Source: Diphasiastrum complanatum (Eukaryota; Streptophyta; Lycopodiopsida; Lycopodiales; Lycopodiaceae). Taken from it: 64,000 nt of DNA. Both the position numbers and the translations under genes were made by a program. The notes beneath the pieces were generated by a model that saw only the letters and a program-made list of their open reading frames with translations, ran no database searches and was not told the origin of the DNA. Shown here piece by piece: positions 10,001 through 22,000 of the stretch. The stretch lies in the NCBI GenBank assembly GCA_029204225.1, contig CM055109.1, positions 31,533,870 through 31,597,869 on the forward strand, given 5' to 3'. The stretch's first letter is position 1. Every line of letters starts with the position of its first letter.

Positions 10001-13000
10001 AATCTGATTTTTGCAAGCAGATTGGTTGCTACTCAAACAGCGAGGGTGAAGAGCTAGCAAATTGGAAATTGTTTAAGAAGACGGATTGGACAGCTGCGGA
10101 AGAACTGAGGGGGTTTCTTGCTTTTCTCTCTGGAAGTACAATCCTACGAAAGAGCTAAGTATTCTACTTTCGTTTTTCCAGTTTAGTCAATCTCTTTTCT
10201 TATTTTTAGTCAGAAGTTAAGGTACCTCTCTTTCAGTTCCGAAGACGACCACTCCTCAGGGACCTGATCAACCCCAGGAGAGAGGCTTTGACGAACTTGA
10301 AACAGAAGCCTTGGCTTACAGAAAAGGGAAGGAACCCATGGAAGTGGAAGAACAGGAACAGTTCGCCGAAGAACTCGACGAACTGGTTACCAAGGAGCAG
10401 TTTCTCCAATTGGTAACAGAAGTGGATGAACTGAAGTTGGCATTAGCCAATTTCAAGTCCAGTGTGGACGACTCGTTCGCTGAAAGGAAGCCTTCCCTCC
10501 ACTTCTCAGTTATCCCCTTCTCCACTTCCATCAGTTTCGGGTGAGACTTTACGGTCTCACCCCAGTGTTTTTAAAGACTTAAAGCCTCCTACTTTTAATG
10601 GGGAAGAGAAGGATAGAAATGCAGATATTCTACAAACCTTCCTCAGCAAATGGAAGAACATTCATGCTCTTAAACAGACCCCTGACCATTTGCAAGCAAT
10701 TGAGGCCAGTCTTTCCTTGGGGCCTATGGCCTATAAGTGGTGGTTAAATCTCCAGGAGACTGGGCAGACTCCCCGGTCATGGAAAGCTTTTGAAGAAGCT
10801 TTCCTAAGAGAATTTCTACCAGAGAATGAACTTGATAAAGCCTGGGAAGCCTGGGAAAGAACAGTAATGGACAAGTCCCTCATCCAATATATCTCGCAGT
10901 ATCGAAAAGCAATTTTAAAGATTAAAAATATGGATGACTATCAGAAAATCAGGGGATTTGTCTGTGGCCTCAAAGATGAATATAAAGTAGAGGTCCAGAG
11001 AAACTCGCCTACTACCCTTGAACAAGCTCTCAGATATGCTCAGATCTATGATGATTCAGTGGGTAGGAAGAAGGCGAGACAACAGCCACTTTCTGAGCAG
11101 CCTTCTCAGAAAGACTTTCAATTTAAAAAGAAATTTTTAAAAAGAAAGAAAGAAGACAAATTTAAAAGTGAAGCTCCTCAGAAACGCCCTTCACTCATAC
11201 AGCCCTTAAAACCAGATGATTTTGAGAAAGCCAAACAAGAACGTTTGTGCTTTGTGTGTATGGGCAAGGGACACACAGTCAGACAGTGTCCCAAGGGGCC
11301 TTTCACTAAAAAAGATAAGAAAGATAAAAAACAAGTTCATCTTGTTCAGACTGTATGTTTCTCCAGTGACTCGGCAGCTTTCGAGATCAAAGTGTATCAT
11401 GAAGATCATGAACACTGTTGCCAGCTGACCTCTGCAATGCTAGCGAGACCCTTCAGCTTTGGGCCGCATGACCTAGTACGTATGCATGGGAAAGTTGGTA
11501 ACCAGTCAGTAAGAGTCATGGTTGATGATGGGGCAACCCATAATTTCATCAACCACACCCTGGTTAAAAAGCTTGAACTACCAGAAGTACCTAGTCAGCA
11601 TAGGTACATAGTTTCATTAGCTAAGGGTGAAGATAAAAAAATATGGGAAACTATGGTAAGTAAGTTAAATCTTGGTATTCAGGGGTACCAAGATGAAATA
11701 AACTTTCAGATAATGCACTTGGATCGAACAGACATTGTTCTCGGGAGAGATTGGCTCTACAGTTTAGGACCTTCCCTCCATAGAAACTATCAGGAGAACA
11801 CCCTCAGCTTTCAGCATAAAGGCCGAGAGATCCAGTTGCATGGGGAGCATGATGTTCCCAACAGCCCTTTGGTCTGCAGTTCAGAGCTCTGTCAGCTAAT
11901 CGGAGACGAAGACCATCAGGTATTCTTATGTGACTTTCAGTTTATTCCTGAAGTTTCTATTTCCAGTTCTATTCAGCAGAAAATCAGTAAATTAGAAACT
12001 TTATTGTCTAAATTTAAAGATGTTTTTCCTGAAGATTTGCCACATGGTTTACCACCTAGCAGAGAGGTAGATCATGTAATAAACCTAGTACCCGATATAG
12101 CACCTGTTTCTAAACCTCCGTATCGGGTCAGCCGAACAGAGGATGAAGAAATAACTAGGCAGTAAACAGACTATCTTGGGAAAGGCCAAATTCAGACCAG
12201 TAGTTCACCATGGGCCTCACCAGTCCTATTGGTGAAAAAGAAAGAGGGGTCTATGCGTCTTTGCGTAGATTACAGAGCCCTCAATAAAGTCACAATCAAG
12301 AATAAATACCCTATGCCTCGGGCAGACGAGTTGTTTGATCAACTCGAGGGGGCTAAGTTTTTCAGCAAAATAGACCTCAGATCGGGATATCATCAAGTCC
12401 GTATAAAATCGGAAGATGTCTCGAAAACAGCTTTTAGGACTCGTCACGGTCATTATGAGTTTAAGGTGATGCCATTTGGGCTCACAAATGCTCCAGCTAC
12501 CTTTATGACCTTGATGAACAGTGTCCTCAGACCATACTTGGGTAAGTTTGTAGTCGTATTTTTAGATGACATCCTCGTCTACAGCAAAACGAGGAAGGAG
12601 CATCTAAAACACCTCAGAAAGGTGTTTCGACTGCTCAGAAAGCATAAGCTTTATGCTAAACAATCCAAGTGTGAATTCTTCGTTGAAGAAGTAGCATATT
12701 TGAGTCACAATATCTCTTCAGATGGGATTAAGATGGACCCAAATAAGGTTAAAGCCATACTCAGTTGGCTGAGACCTCAAAATATTTTGGAACTTCAGAT
12801 CTTTCTTGGTTTGGCGGGATATTACAGACGATTTGTCAAGGAATATGCTCAAATAGCAGTTCCTATGACAAATCTTCTTAAGGGGAAGGGAAAGGAGTTC
12901 ATTTGGGAGTCCGCACAACAGGAGAGCTTTGATGCTCTCAAAACAGCCTTAGCTACAGCACCAGTTTTAAAAGTCGTCGACCCCAATCAGCCATTTGTGG

Positions 13001-16000
13001 TCGAAACAGATGCTAGCGACTTTGCAGTAGGTGCTGTGCTAACTCAGGGTGGACGACCAGTTGCGTTCGAGAGTAAAAAACTCGAGCCAGCACAGACTAG
13101 GTATCGTGCCTATGAAAAGGAACTCTTTTCTATAGTCCATGCCCTTAAGACTTGGAGGCATTATTTGTGCGGTGCCAACTTTGAGGCCCTGACAGACCAT
13201 GAGAGTCTCAGATACCTTTGCAATCAACCTGAGCTTAGAGGTCGGAAAGCTCGTTGGGCAGAGTTGATGCAAGAGTTTGACATGTCTATCAGATATAGAC
13301 GTGGAAAATTCAATACAGTAGCAGATGCCCTTAGCAGAATGCCTATGATAAACGAGCTGAGTTTTACTCAGATTCGTAATGAGTTACTCGAGTCCTTGAG
13401 AGGGAAATGCCAGCATGATGCATTCTTCTCTATTATCTGGAACTCAGTCCAGAACAGACAGTTACAGACTCCAGAACCAGTTCCCGGGGCTGGTGCCAGT
13501 TCATCCAAGAATACGGCAGCTTCCGTTGAGGATGATGATGAGTCCGAGTATACGTCGTCAGATGACGTTGAGGATTCTGAGCCTGTATTACCCAAGCAAA
13601 CCCCAGTGGTTGAGGGTCAGTTGACTCAAGGATTCAAATGGAAACAGTATTCCATTCAAGATGAGTACTTGCTCTATAGAGATAGAGTATGTGTCCCCAA
13701 TTCAGAGGATTATAGGCAGCAGGTCCTATATGAATGTCATGACAATCCTAGCGCGGGACACCTAGGCATACAGAAGACCTATGAGCTTCTTCGTAGGCAA
13801 TTTTTCAGGCCCAGTATGAAAAAGGACGTCCACCAGTATGTAGCTAGTTGCCAGAAATGTCAAGTAAATAAAGCAGAGCGTTTAAAGGCAGGAGGGTTGT
13901 TGCATCCCTTAGAAATACCAGCTGGTAAATGGGAGAGTATCTCCATGGATTTTATAGTAGGCCTGCCTAAAACCCAAAAGGGTAATGACGCTAAATGGGT
14001 CACAGTTGACCGTCTGACCAAAATGGCTCATTTTATTCCGACCAAAACAACCGTTAGAGCTCCAGAGTTAGCGAGGTTGTTTGTAGACGGGCTATTTAAA
14101 TTGTACGGTCTACCTTTCGGCATAGTCAGCGACCGGGACAGTAAGTTTACTGGAAATTTTTGGAGGGCAGTATTCCATCATCTCCATACTAAACTTAATA
14201 TGAGTACCAACGACCATCCACAGACGGACGATCAAACAGAAAGGGTAAATCAAGTGCTGGAGGATATGCTTCGTGCATACGTCAGCAAGAAGCAGACTAA
14301 TTGGGAGGAGTATCTCTCGATATTAGAGTTTGCTTACAACAGTACCAAACATTCAGCTACGGGATACAGCCCATTTATGCTGATGTACGGTTTTCAGCCA
14401 CGCTCACCCACTGCTGTAGGGTTTAAACAAGAAAAAGTTGAAGCAGCCAGAAACTTTTTAGAAGACCTAAACCAGATGATAGAACATGCTAAGCGTAGCA
14501 TTAGACAATCCCAGGATCGAGCCAGGCATTATGCAGATCCACACAGACGGGATGTGCAGTTCTCCACTGGTGAGAAAGTCTACTTGAGAGTCCCAGTTGA
14601 CTCTAAAACCCTCAAATCAGGAGTGTGTGCTAAGTTGTCTCCAAGGTATTGTGGTCCCTTTACCATCAGTAGGAGACTAGGCGATGTCACCTATGAACTA
14701 GAACTCCCACACAACAGTAAGGTTTTTCCAGTCTTTCATGTAAGTCAGTTACGAAAAGCCTTAACCAGATCAGACAATCTGGTAGGGGACAGTGTTCTAG
14801 TTCTCCCATTGGATCCTCAACAACCTCCACATGAACCAGAGGAGATTCTTGATAGTAGAGAGACGCAGACTCGTCATACTCTATACCGAGAATATCTGGT
14901 TAAGTGGAATGATCAGCCTGTTGAGAATGCCACTTGGGAAAGAGGCAGTGTCCTTCGCAAGATTTTTCCAGACCTTGTCTTAGAGGACCAAGACGGTTCT
15001 TAATGGGGAGGGAGTGTTACGAGCTCGTAACCAGTGCCGAACCCTAGAGAGCACAGATAGGTCAGATACCACAGTCAGGGTCGTGTCCAGCGTACACGAC
15101 CAACAGGGCAAGACAGTGTGAGTCGTGTGCCCCAGCACGGTCCATAGCCATGGCGGGCTTAACACAGCCTAGGGACCCTGTCAGCAGGATAGGGCCCCTA
15201 GTTGGGTCTCGACGTGCAGTCGGCCACGTCAGTGCCACGTGGTCGACACTTGGCAGTAGCATGCTACCAGTCCTCACACTGGGCTAGGAGGGGCTTACTC
15301 AATATCAGGGAGTAGGCAAGGTGGGGTGGATCAATTAGTGTTTGCCTTACTGTGGTGTTAGGATCTCTTACAGGCAGGCCTACTATAAAATCTATGGAGA
15401 TACTCTCCCATTTACCAGCTGGTAATTCTAAGGGCTGCAACAACCCTCCTGCCTTTAAACGCTCTGCTTTGTTTACTTGACATTTTTGGCAACTGGTTAC
15501 ATATTGTTGGACGTCCTTTTTCATACTGGGCCAGAAAAATTGCCTACGAAGAAGCTCATAGGTCTTTTGTATGCCTGGGCGCTCCGCACTAGGATTGTCA
15601 TGACACTCATATAGGACCTGCTGCCTATAATCCTCTGAATTGGGGACACATACTCTATTTCATAGAGCAAGTACTCATCTTGAATGGAAAATTTGTTTCC
15701 ATTTGAATCCTTGAGTCAAGTGACCCTCAACCACTGGGGTTCTCTTGGGTAATACAGGCTCAAAATCCTCAATGTCGTCTGACGTATACTTGGACTCATC
15801 ATCATCCTCAACGGAAGCTGCCATATTCTTGGATGAACTGGCACCAGCCCCGGGAACTGGTTCTGGAGTCTGTAACTGTCTGCTCTGGACTGAGTTCCAA
15901 ATAGTAGAGAAGAATGCATCATGCTGGCATTTCCCTCTCAAGGACTCGAGTAACTCATTACAAATCTAAGTAAAACTCCATAGGCATTCTGCTAAGGGCA

Positions 16001-19000
16001 TCTGCTACTGTATTGAATTTCCCCCGTCTATATCTGATAGACATATCAAACTCCTGCATCAACTCTGCCCAACGAGCTTTACGACCTCTAAGCTCAGGTT
16101 GATTGCAAAGGTATCTGAGACTTTCATGGTCTATCAGGACCTCAAAGTTGGCACCATACAAATAATGCCTCCAAGTCTTAAGGGCATGGACTATAGAAAA
16201 GAGTTCCTTTTCATAGGCACTATACCTAGTCTGAACTGGCTCGCTCTCAAACACAACTGGTCGTCCACCCTGAGTTAGCACAACACCAACTGCAAAGTCG
16301 CTAGCATCTGTTTCGACCACAAATGACTGATTGGGGGTCGACGACCTTTAAAACTGGTGTTGTAGCTAAGGCTTTTTTGAGAGCATCAAAGCTCTCCTGC
16401 TGTGCGGACTCCCAAACAAACTCCTTTCCCTTCCCCTTAAGAAGATTTGTCATGGGAATCGCTAATGGTCATATTCCTTGACAAATCGTCTGTAATATCC
16501 TGCCAAACCAAGAAAGATCTGACGTTCCAAAATATTTTGAGGTCTCAGCCAACTGAGTATGGATTTAACCTTATTTGGGTCCATCTTAATCCCATCTGCC
16601 GAGATAATGTGACCCAAATAAGCTACTTCTTCAACGAAGAATTCACACTTGGATTCTTTAGCATAAAGCGTATGCTTTCTAAGCAGTCGAAGCACCTTTC
16701 TGAGGTGTTTTAGATGCTCCTTCCTCGTTTTACTGTAGACGAGGATGTCATCTAGAAATACGACTACAAACTTACCCAAGTATAGTCTGAGGACACAAAG
16801 GTCATAAAGGTAGCTGGAGCATTTGTACCCCTGAATACCAAGTTTATTTCATCTTGGTACCCCTAAATACCAAGGTTCAAGTCACTTACCATAGTTTCCC
16901 AGATTTTCTTATCTTCACCCTTAGCCAGTGAAACTATGTACCTATGCTGACTAGGTACTTCTGGAAGTTTAAGTTTTTTAACCAGGGTGTAGTTGATGAA
17001 ATTATGGGTTGCCCCATCCTCAACCATAACTTCAACTGACTGGTTACCAACTTTCCCATGCATACGTACTAGGTAATGCAGCCCAAAGCTGAAGGGTCTC
17101 GCTAGCATTGCAGAGGTCAGCTGGCAACAATGTTCATGGTCTTCATGATACACTTTGATCTCGGAAGCTGCCGAGTCACTGGGCAAACTTACAGTCTAAA
17201 CAAGATGAACTTGTTTTTTATCCTTTTTATCTTTCTTAGTGAAAGGCCCCTTGGGACACTGTCTGACTGTGTGTCCCTTGCCCATGCACACAAAGCACAA
17301 ACGTTCTTGTTTGGCTTTCTCAAAATCTTCTGGTTTTAAGGGTTGTATGAGCGATGGGGCTTCACCTTTAATTTTATCTTCTTTCTTTCTTTTTAAATTT
17401 TAGATTGAAAGTCTTTCTGAGGAGGTTGCTCAGAAAGAGGCTGCTGTCTCGCCCTCTTCCTACCCACTGAATCATCATAGATTTGAGCATATCTGAGAGC
17501 TTGCTCAAGGGTAGTAGGCGATTTTTCTGGACCTCTACTTTATATTCATCTTTGAGGCCACAGACAAATCCCCTGATAATCATCCATATTTTTAATTTTT
17601 TAAATTGCTTCTCGATACTGCGAGATATATTGGATTAGGGACTTGTCCATTACTGTTTTCTCCCAGGCTTCCCAGGCTCTATCAAGCTCATTTTCTGGTA
17701 GGAATTCTCTTAGGAAAGCTTCTTCAAAGGCCTTCCATGACCGGGGAGTCTGCCCAGTCTCCTGGAGATTTAACCACCACTTATAGGCCATGGGCCCTAA
17801 GGAAAGACTGGCCTCTATAGCTTGCAAATGGTCTGGGGTCTATTTAAGAGCATGAATGTTCTTCCATTTGCTAAGGAAGGTTTGTAGAATGTCTGCATTT
17901 CTATCCTTCTTTTCCGCAATAAAAGTAGGAGGCTTTAAGTCTTTAAAAACACTGGGGTGAGACCGCATAGGCTCACCCAAGACTGATGGAAGTGGAGAAG
18001 GGGATAACTGAGAAGTGGAGGGAAGGCTTCCTTTTGCGGAACTCAGAATTAAACTTTTGAGTTCAGCGAACGAGTCGTCCACACTGGACTTGAAGTTGGC
18101 TAATGCCAACATCAGTTCATCCACCTCTGTTACCAAGTGGAGAAACTGCTCCTTGGTAACCAATTCGTCGAGTTCTTCAGCGAATTGCTCCTATTCTTCA
18201 ACTTCCAATTGGTTCTTTCCCTTTACTAAACCTCAGGGATTCCGTTTCTAATTCGTCAATGCCTCTTGTTAGGGGTTGATCAGATTCCGGAGAAGTGGTC
18301 ATTTTCAGAGATAGAAAAAGATTGCCTAACGTTTCCTTTCAAAAAAAAGTCAAAATACTAATTTATAACTGTACAAAGAGGGAAAGAAGACTTAGCTGTT
18401 TCTGAGGACTGTACTAATCCTCTAAATTGGGGACACATACTCTATTTCTATAGAGCAAGTACTCATCCTGATCGGAATAATGTTTCCATTTGAATCCTTG
18501 AGTCAATTGACCCTCAACCACTGGGGTTTGCTTGGGTAATACAGGCCCACAATCCTCAATGTCATCTGACGTATACTCGGACTCATCATCATCCTCAACG
18601 GAAGCTGCCGTATTCTTGGATGAACTAGCACCAGCCCCGGGAACTGGTTCTGGAGTCTGTAACTATCTGCTCTGGACTGAGTTCCAGATAGTAGAAAAGA
18701 ATGCATCATGCTGGCACTTCCCTCTCAAGGACTCGAGTAACCACTACGAATCTGAGGATATGCTAGCCCTTAGCAGAATGCCTATGATAAACGAGCTGAG
18801 TTTTACTCAGATTCGTAATGAGTTACTCAGCTCGTTTATCATAGGCATTCTGCTAAGGGCATTTGCTACTGTATTGAATTTCCCCCGTCTATATCTGATA
18901 GACATATCAAACTCTTGCATCAATGTTAGCAGATTCCAGAGAATCCTCAGATGCCGAGCCAAGCCGAAGACATAGAATACCTCTCACCCATGACCGAGGA

Positions 19001-22000
19001 GGTCTCAGAAGGAGGAGAGCAGAAGAAGCTAAGAGCCGAGCATGAGAGCCGAGAATTTACTAGCTAGGATGACAATGAAATATCTATGTGAGGCTACATG
19101 GTGTATCCTAGAGAAGGAACGACCATGTAGGAGCTAGTCATATTTCCTAAACTTTGTAAATAATTGTAGACCCCCCTTAAATTAGTTAGAGTGAGCCACC
19201 TTTTGATGGTGACCTTTAGTGGAAGGGCAAATTCCACATGTAATTTCTAATTTGGTGGAATTGCCACTTGGGCTCCACATGGGCAGCTTTCTTGCTTATT
19301 TAAGGGCTCCCCTCTCTTGTGAGGGAGCTTTGAATGTATTGTCAAGTTCTCTTGAGCAAATAAAGAGGATCCTCCACAAGTTCTTGATAATTGCTAAGCT
19401 CCTTGTTCATGGCAATGTTCTTGAGTGAAGTTTTTATGAGCATGCTTGATTTCCTTGTATTGTGGATTAACTAGGATCTTGTTTTCTTGTTTCTTACTTA
19501 GTTGTGAATTAGGATTCATTTCTTGTTTGTGGAATAAGGTAGGAATCAGCATGCAAGTAAACTAAATAGGCTGGTTTGTGGTGTAGATCTTGCATACTTT
19601 CTTACATTCCAGTTCTTGATTGTTCTTGAGCAATCTAAGCATCAAGAAATGAGTGTTTCTTGATTCTTGGGTTGTTGCTGTGCTGTTAGGAATCTAGTTT
19701 CTTGTTTCTTGTTTCTTGTTTGAGTAGTTAATCTTGTTCTTGATTGTTTTTTGATTTAGTAGATAGTGGTAGGAATACTCCCTGCTCCAAAACGTTGATC
19801 TTCTTGAGCTAAGACTGGTTACATGGATGGTTAATGCATGTAGCTGAGTGTCGGATCCGTGACTCCCATTGACAGGCTGGGAAATACACGCTGCAACCTG
19901 AGTAACACTTCTGTCTAGTAATCGTTCTAATAAAGAAGAAGATCCGTAAGAATTGTAACTACAGAAGAAAGAACGAAGAAGTAAAGAAACCCAAAGAACC
20001 GTGTTCACAGATAGAGTGGAACCTGTGAACAATTAACTCTGCCCAACGAGCTTTCCAACCTCTAAGCTCAGGTTGATTGCAAAGGTATCTGAGACTTTCA
20101 TGGTCTGTCAGGACCTCAAAGTTGGCACCATACAAATAATGCCTCCAAGTCTTAAGGGCATGGACTATAGAAAAGAGTTCCTTTTCATAGGCACTGTACC
20201 TAGTCTAAGCTAGCTCGAGTTTTTTAGTCTCGAACGCAACTGGTCGTCCACCCTGAGTTAGCACAGCACCTACTGCAAAGTCGCTAGCATCTGTTTCGAC
20301 CACAAATGGCCAATTGGGGTCGACGACTTTTGAAACTGGTGCTGTAGCTCAGGCTATTTTTAGAGCATCAAAGCTCTCCTGTTGTGCGGACTCCCAAATG
20401 AACTCCTTTCCCTTCCCCTTAAGAAAATTTGTCATGGGAACTGCTATCTGAGCATATTCCTTGACAAATCATCTGTAATATCCCACCAAACCAAGAAAGA
20501 TCTGAAGTTCCAAAATATTCTGAGGTCTCAGCCAACTGAGTATGTCTCTGATACCAGTGTAATAGATCCTAACACCACAGTAGGGCAAACACTAACTGAT
20601 CCACCCAACCTTGCCTACTCCCTGATATAGAGTAAGCCCCTCCTAGCCCAGTGTGAGGACTGGTAGCATGCAACTGCCAAGTGTCGGCCACCTGTCACTG
20701 ACTAGCACCACGATTGCTTGTCTTAAGTTTTTTTTGTTCAACTAACTCAAGCATTTCACCCATTTCAGACATTAGCTGTACTAGGCACTTTGAGGAATTC
20801 CCACCGTAACAAGACTAGTAGGCCTAAAACGATATTGGGCCACCAAAAGTTACATAGGATCATCTCATAGGTCCAATCCACACCCGGATGACTAGCACCA
20901 GTACTATCATAATATATATGCAAAATTTCCCTACACAGCCCTTTACTAACTGCAATGGGGAGTTTGCCATTTACTTTAACTATACCATCTGCCATGGTAT
21001 ACTCAGGCAAGTGTGAGCAAAGATATCAGAGCTTTCCTACTGAGACTCTACTTGGCCAAGATTTACCTCAACCTCCTTACAATAAACAATGAGGATCCTC
21101 TAGCTAAATCTATCTAATCTCAGCAATTAGGTCATTTTCTATGACCACAAAAGACATCTGATACAATATATGTTAGCAATTGTGCTAACACAGAGAAAAG
21201 AAAGAAATAAAACTCCGTGGCATGTGTTTTGTAAGACCACGTATGAGTATCTGTCAATAAACTTCAGCCATGGCATGTGTTTTGTAAGTCCATGAGTAGA
21301 AGCTTAAATAATAATAAAAAAGCTTAAACTTAGATTTAGAACTTAGACTTAGGGAACTTAAGATTAGAAATATTTTATCTTAAGTTTTCCTAAGTTAAGA
21401 AATTTGAAGTTCTAAATCCTAAGTTAGAAGTTCTAGAAAGGTTAGAAACAAATTAGTCCCATAAGTTAGTAGACACTTATGGAAGACCCTCCTTGCCATA
21501 AAAGGAGAGGTATTTGCATTGTAAACAAGACTCTGAGATTATGCTAAATTGCTCTCTATTGAGATTATCATTCTATTTCTTTGTGTTCCCATTGGAAGGT
21601 GCATAGCTTGAGGTAAGGTGCTCGGGCCTCCTCTTGCCTCCTTTCATTGGCTTATTGTGGCATGTTTTTATTGGGTTATTTAGTTAGCCGCAACTTATCT
21701 TTCAAACCCTTTGGGTGTTAATTTAGGTCTGAGTTTAGCAACCTTGCTAGTTGGGTTTGCCTTAGCAAGGATTTTTATTGTTGTTTCTAATTAGCTTTAT
21801 TTCCGTTTTGAGCACTAGTTGGGTAAGCCTTAGTGCTCTCATCCTTGTTGATTATTTTCGTATTTCCGTTGAAGCTTGTTGTAGAAACTTAAAAAGTGGA
21901 CGAATCTCTACATCCCTATACTACACCCTTAAGTAGATCTAGCCACCGCACAAACTAGAAATACTTCCAACAATATACGAGATAATGCATCAGGCACACA

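Larger units (their letters stand above)
9021..15372 (+). mobile_element. Complete Ty3/gypsy chromovirus G1 (both LTRs, TSD GGCAG)
   Basis: The 358-bp LTRs (9021-9378 and 15015-15372) both start TGTTACGAGC and end CTCTTACA. The direct repeat GGCAG lies immediately outside (9016-9020 and 15373-15377), so the insertion is structurally complete. Internal order is PBS, leader, gag, protease, RT, RNase H, integrase, chromodomain, PPT. By eye the LTRs differ at about 10 of 358 positions. The insertion lies inside the integrase region of G2, a relative of the same family in opposite orientation. Coding defects (a gag frameshift and one in-frame stop before RT) suggest it is no longer autonomous. Confidence 0.96.
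18417..20702 (-). pseudogene. Ty3/gypsy fragment G3 (same family as G1), rearranged
   Basis: Minus strand. Pieces of the pol linker (18417-18755), RNase H (18860-18923 and 20037-20330) and RT (20340-20540), then a jump to PBS-like sequence (GTCTCTGATACCA near 20545) and an LTR remnant (20560-20702). RT N-terminus, protease and gag are absent. A small plus-strand piece at about 18756-18825 makes a foldback, and a solo LTR (18924-20031) splits RNase H. Multiple frame breaks. Confidence 0.85.

Noticed and set aside
10311-10544. Separate small gene upstream of G1 gag
   Set aside because: It is the gag N-terminus itself, cut off by the roughly 30-bp deletion near 10482 when compared with G2 and G7.
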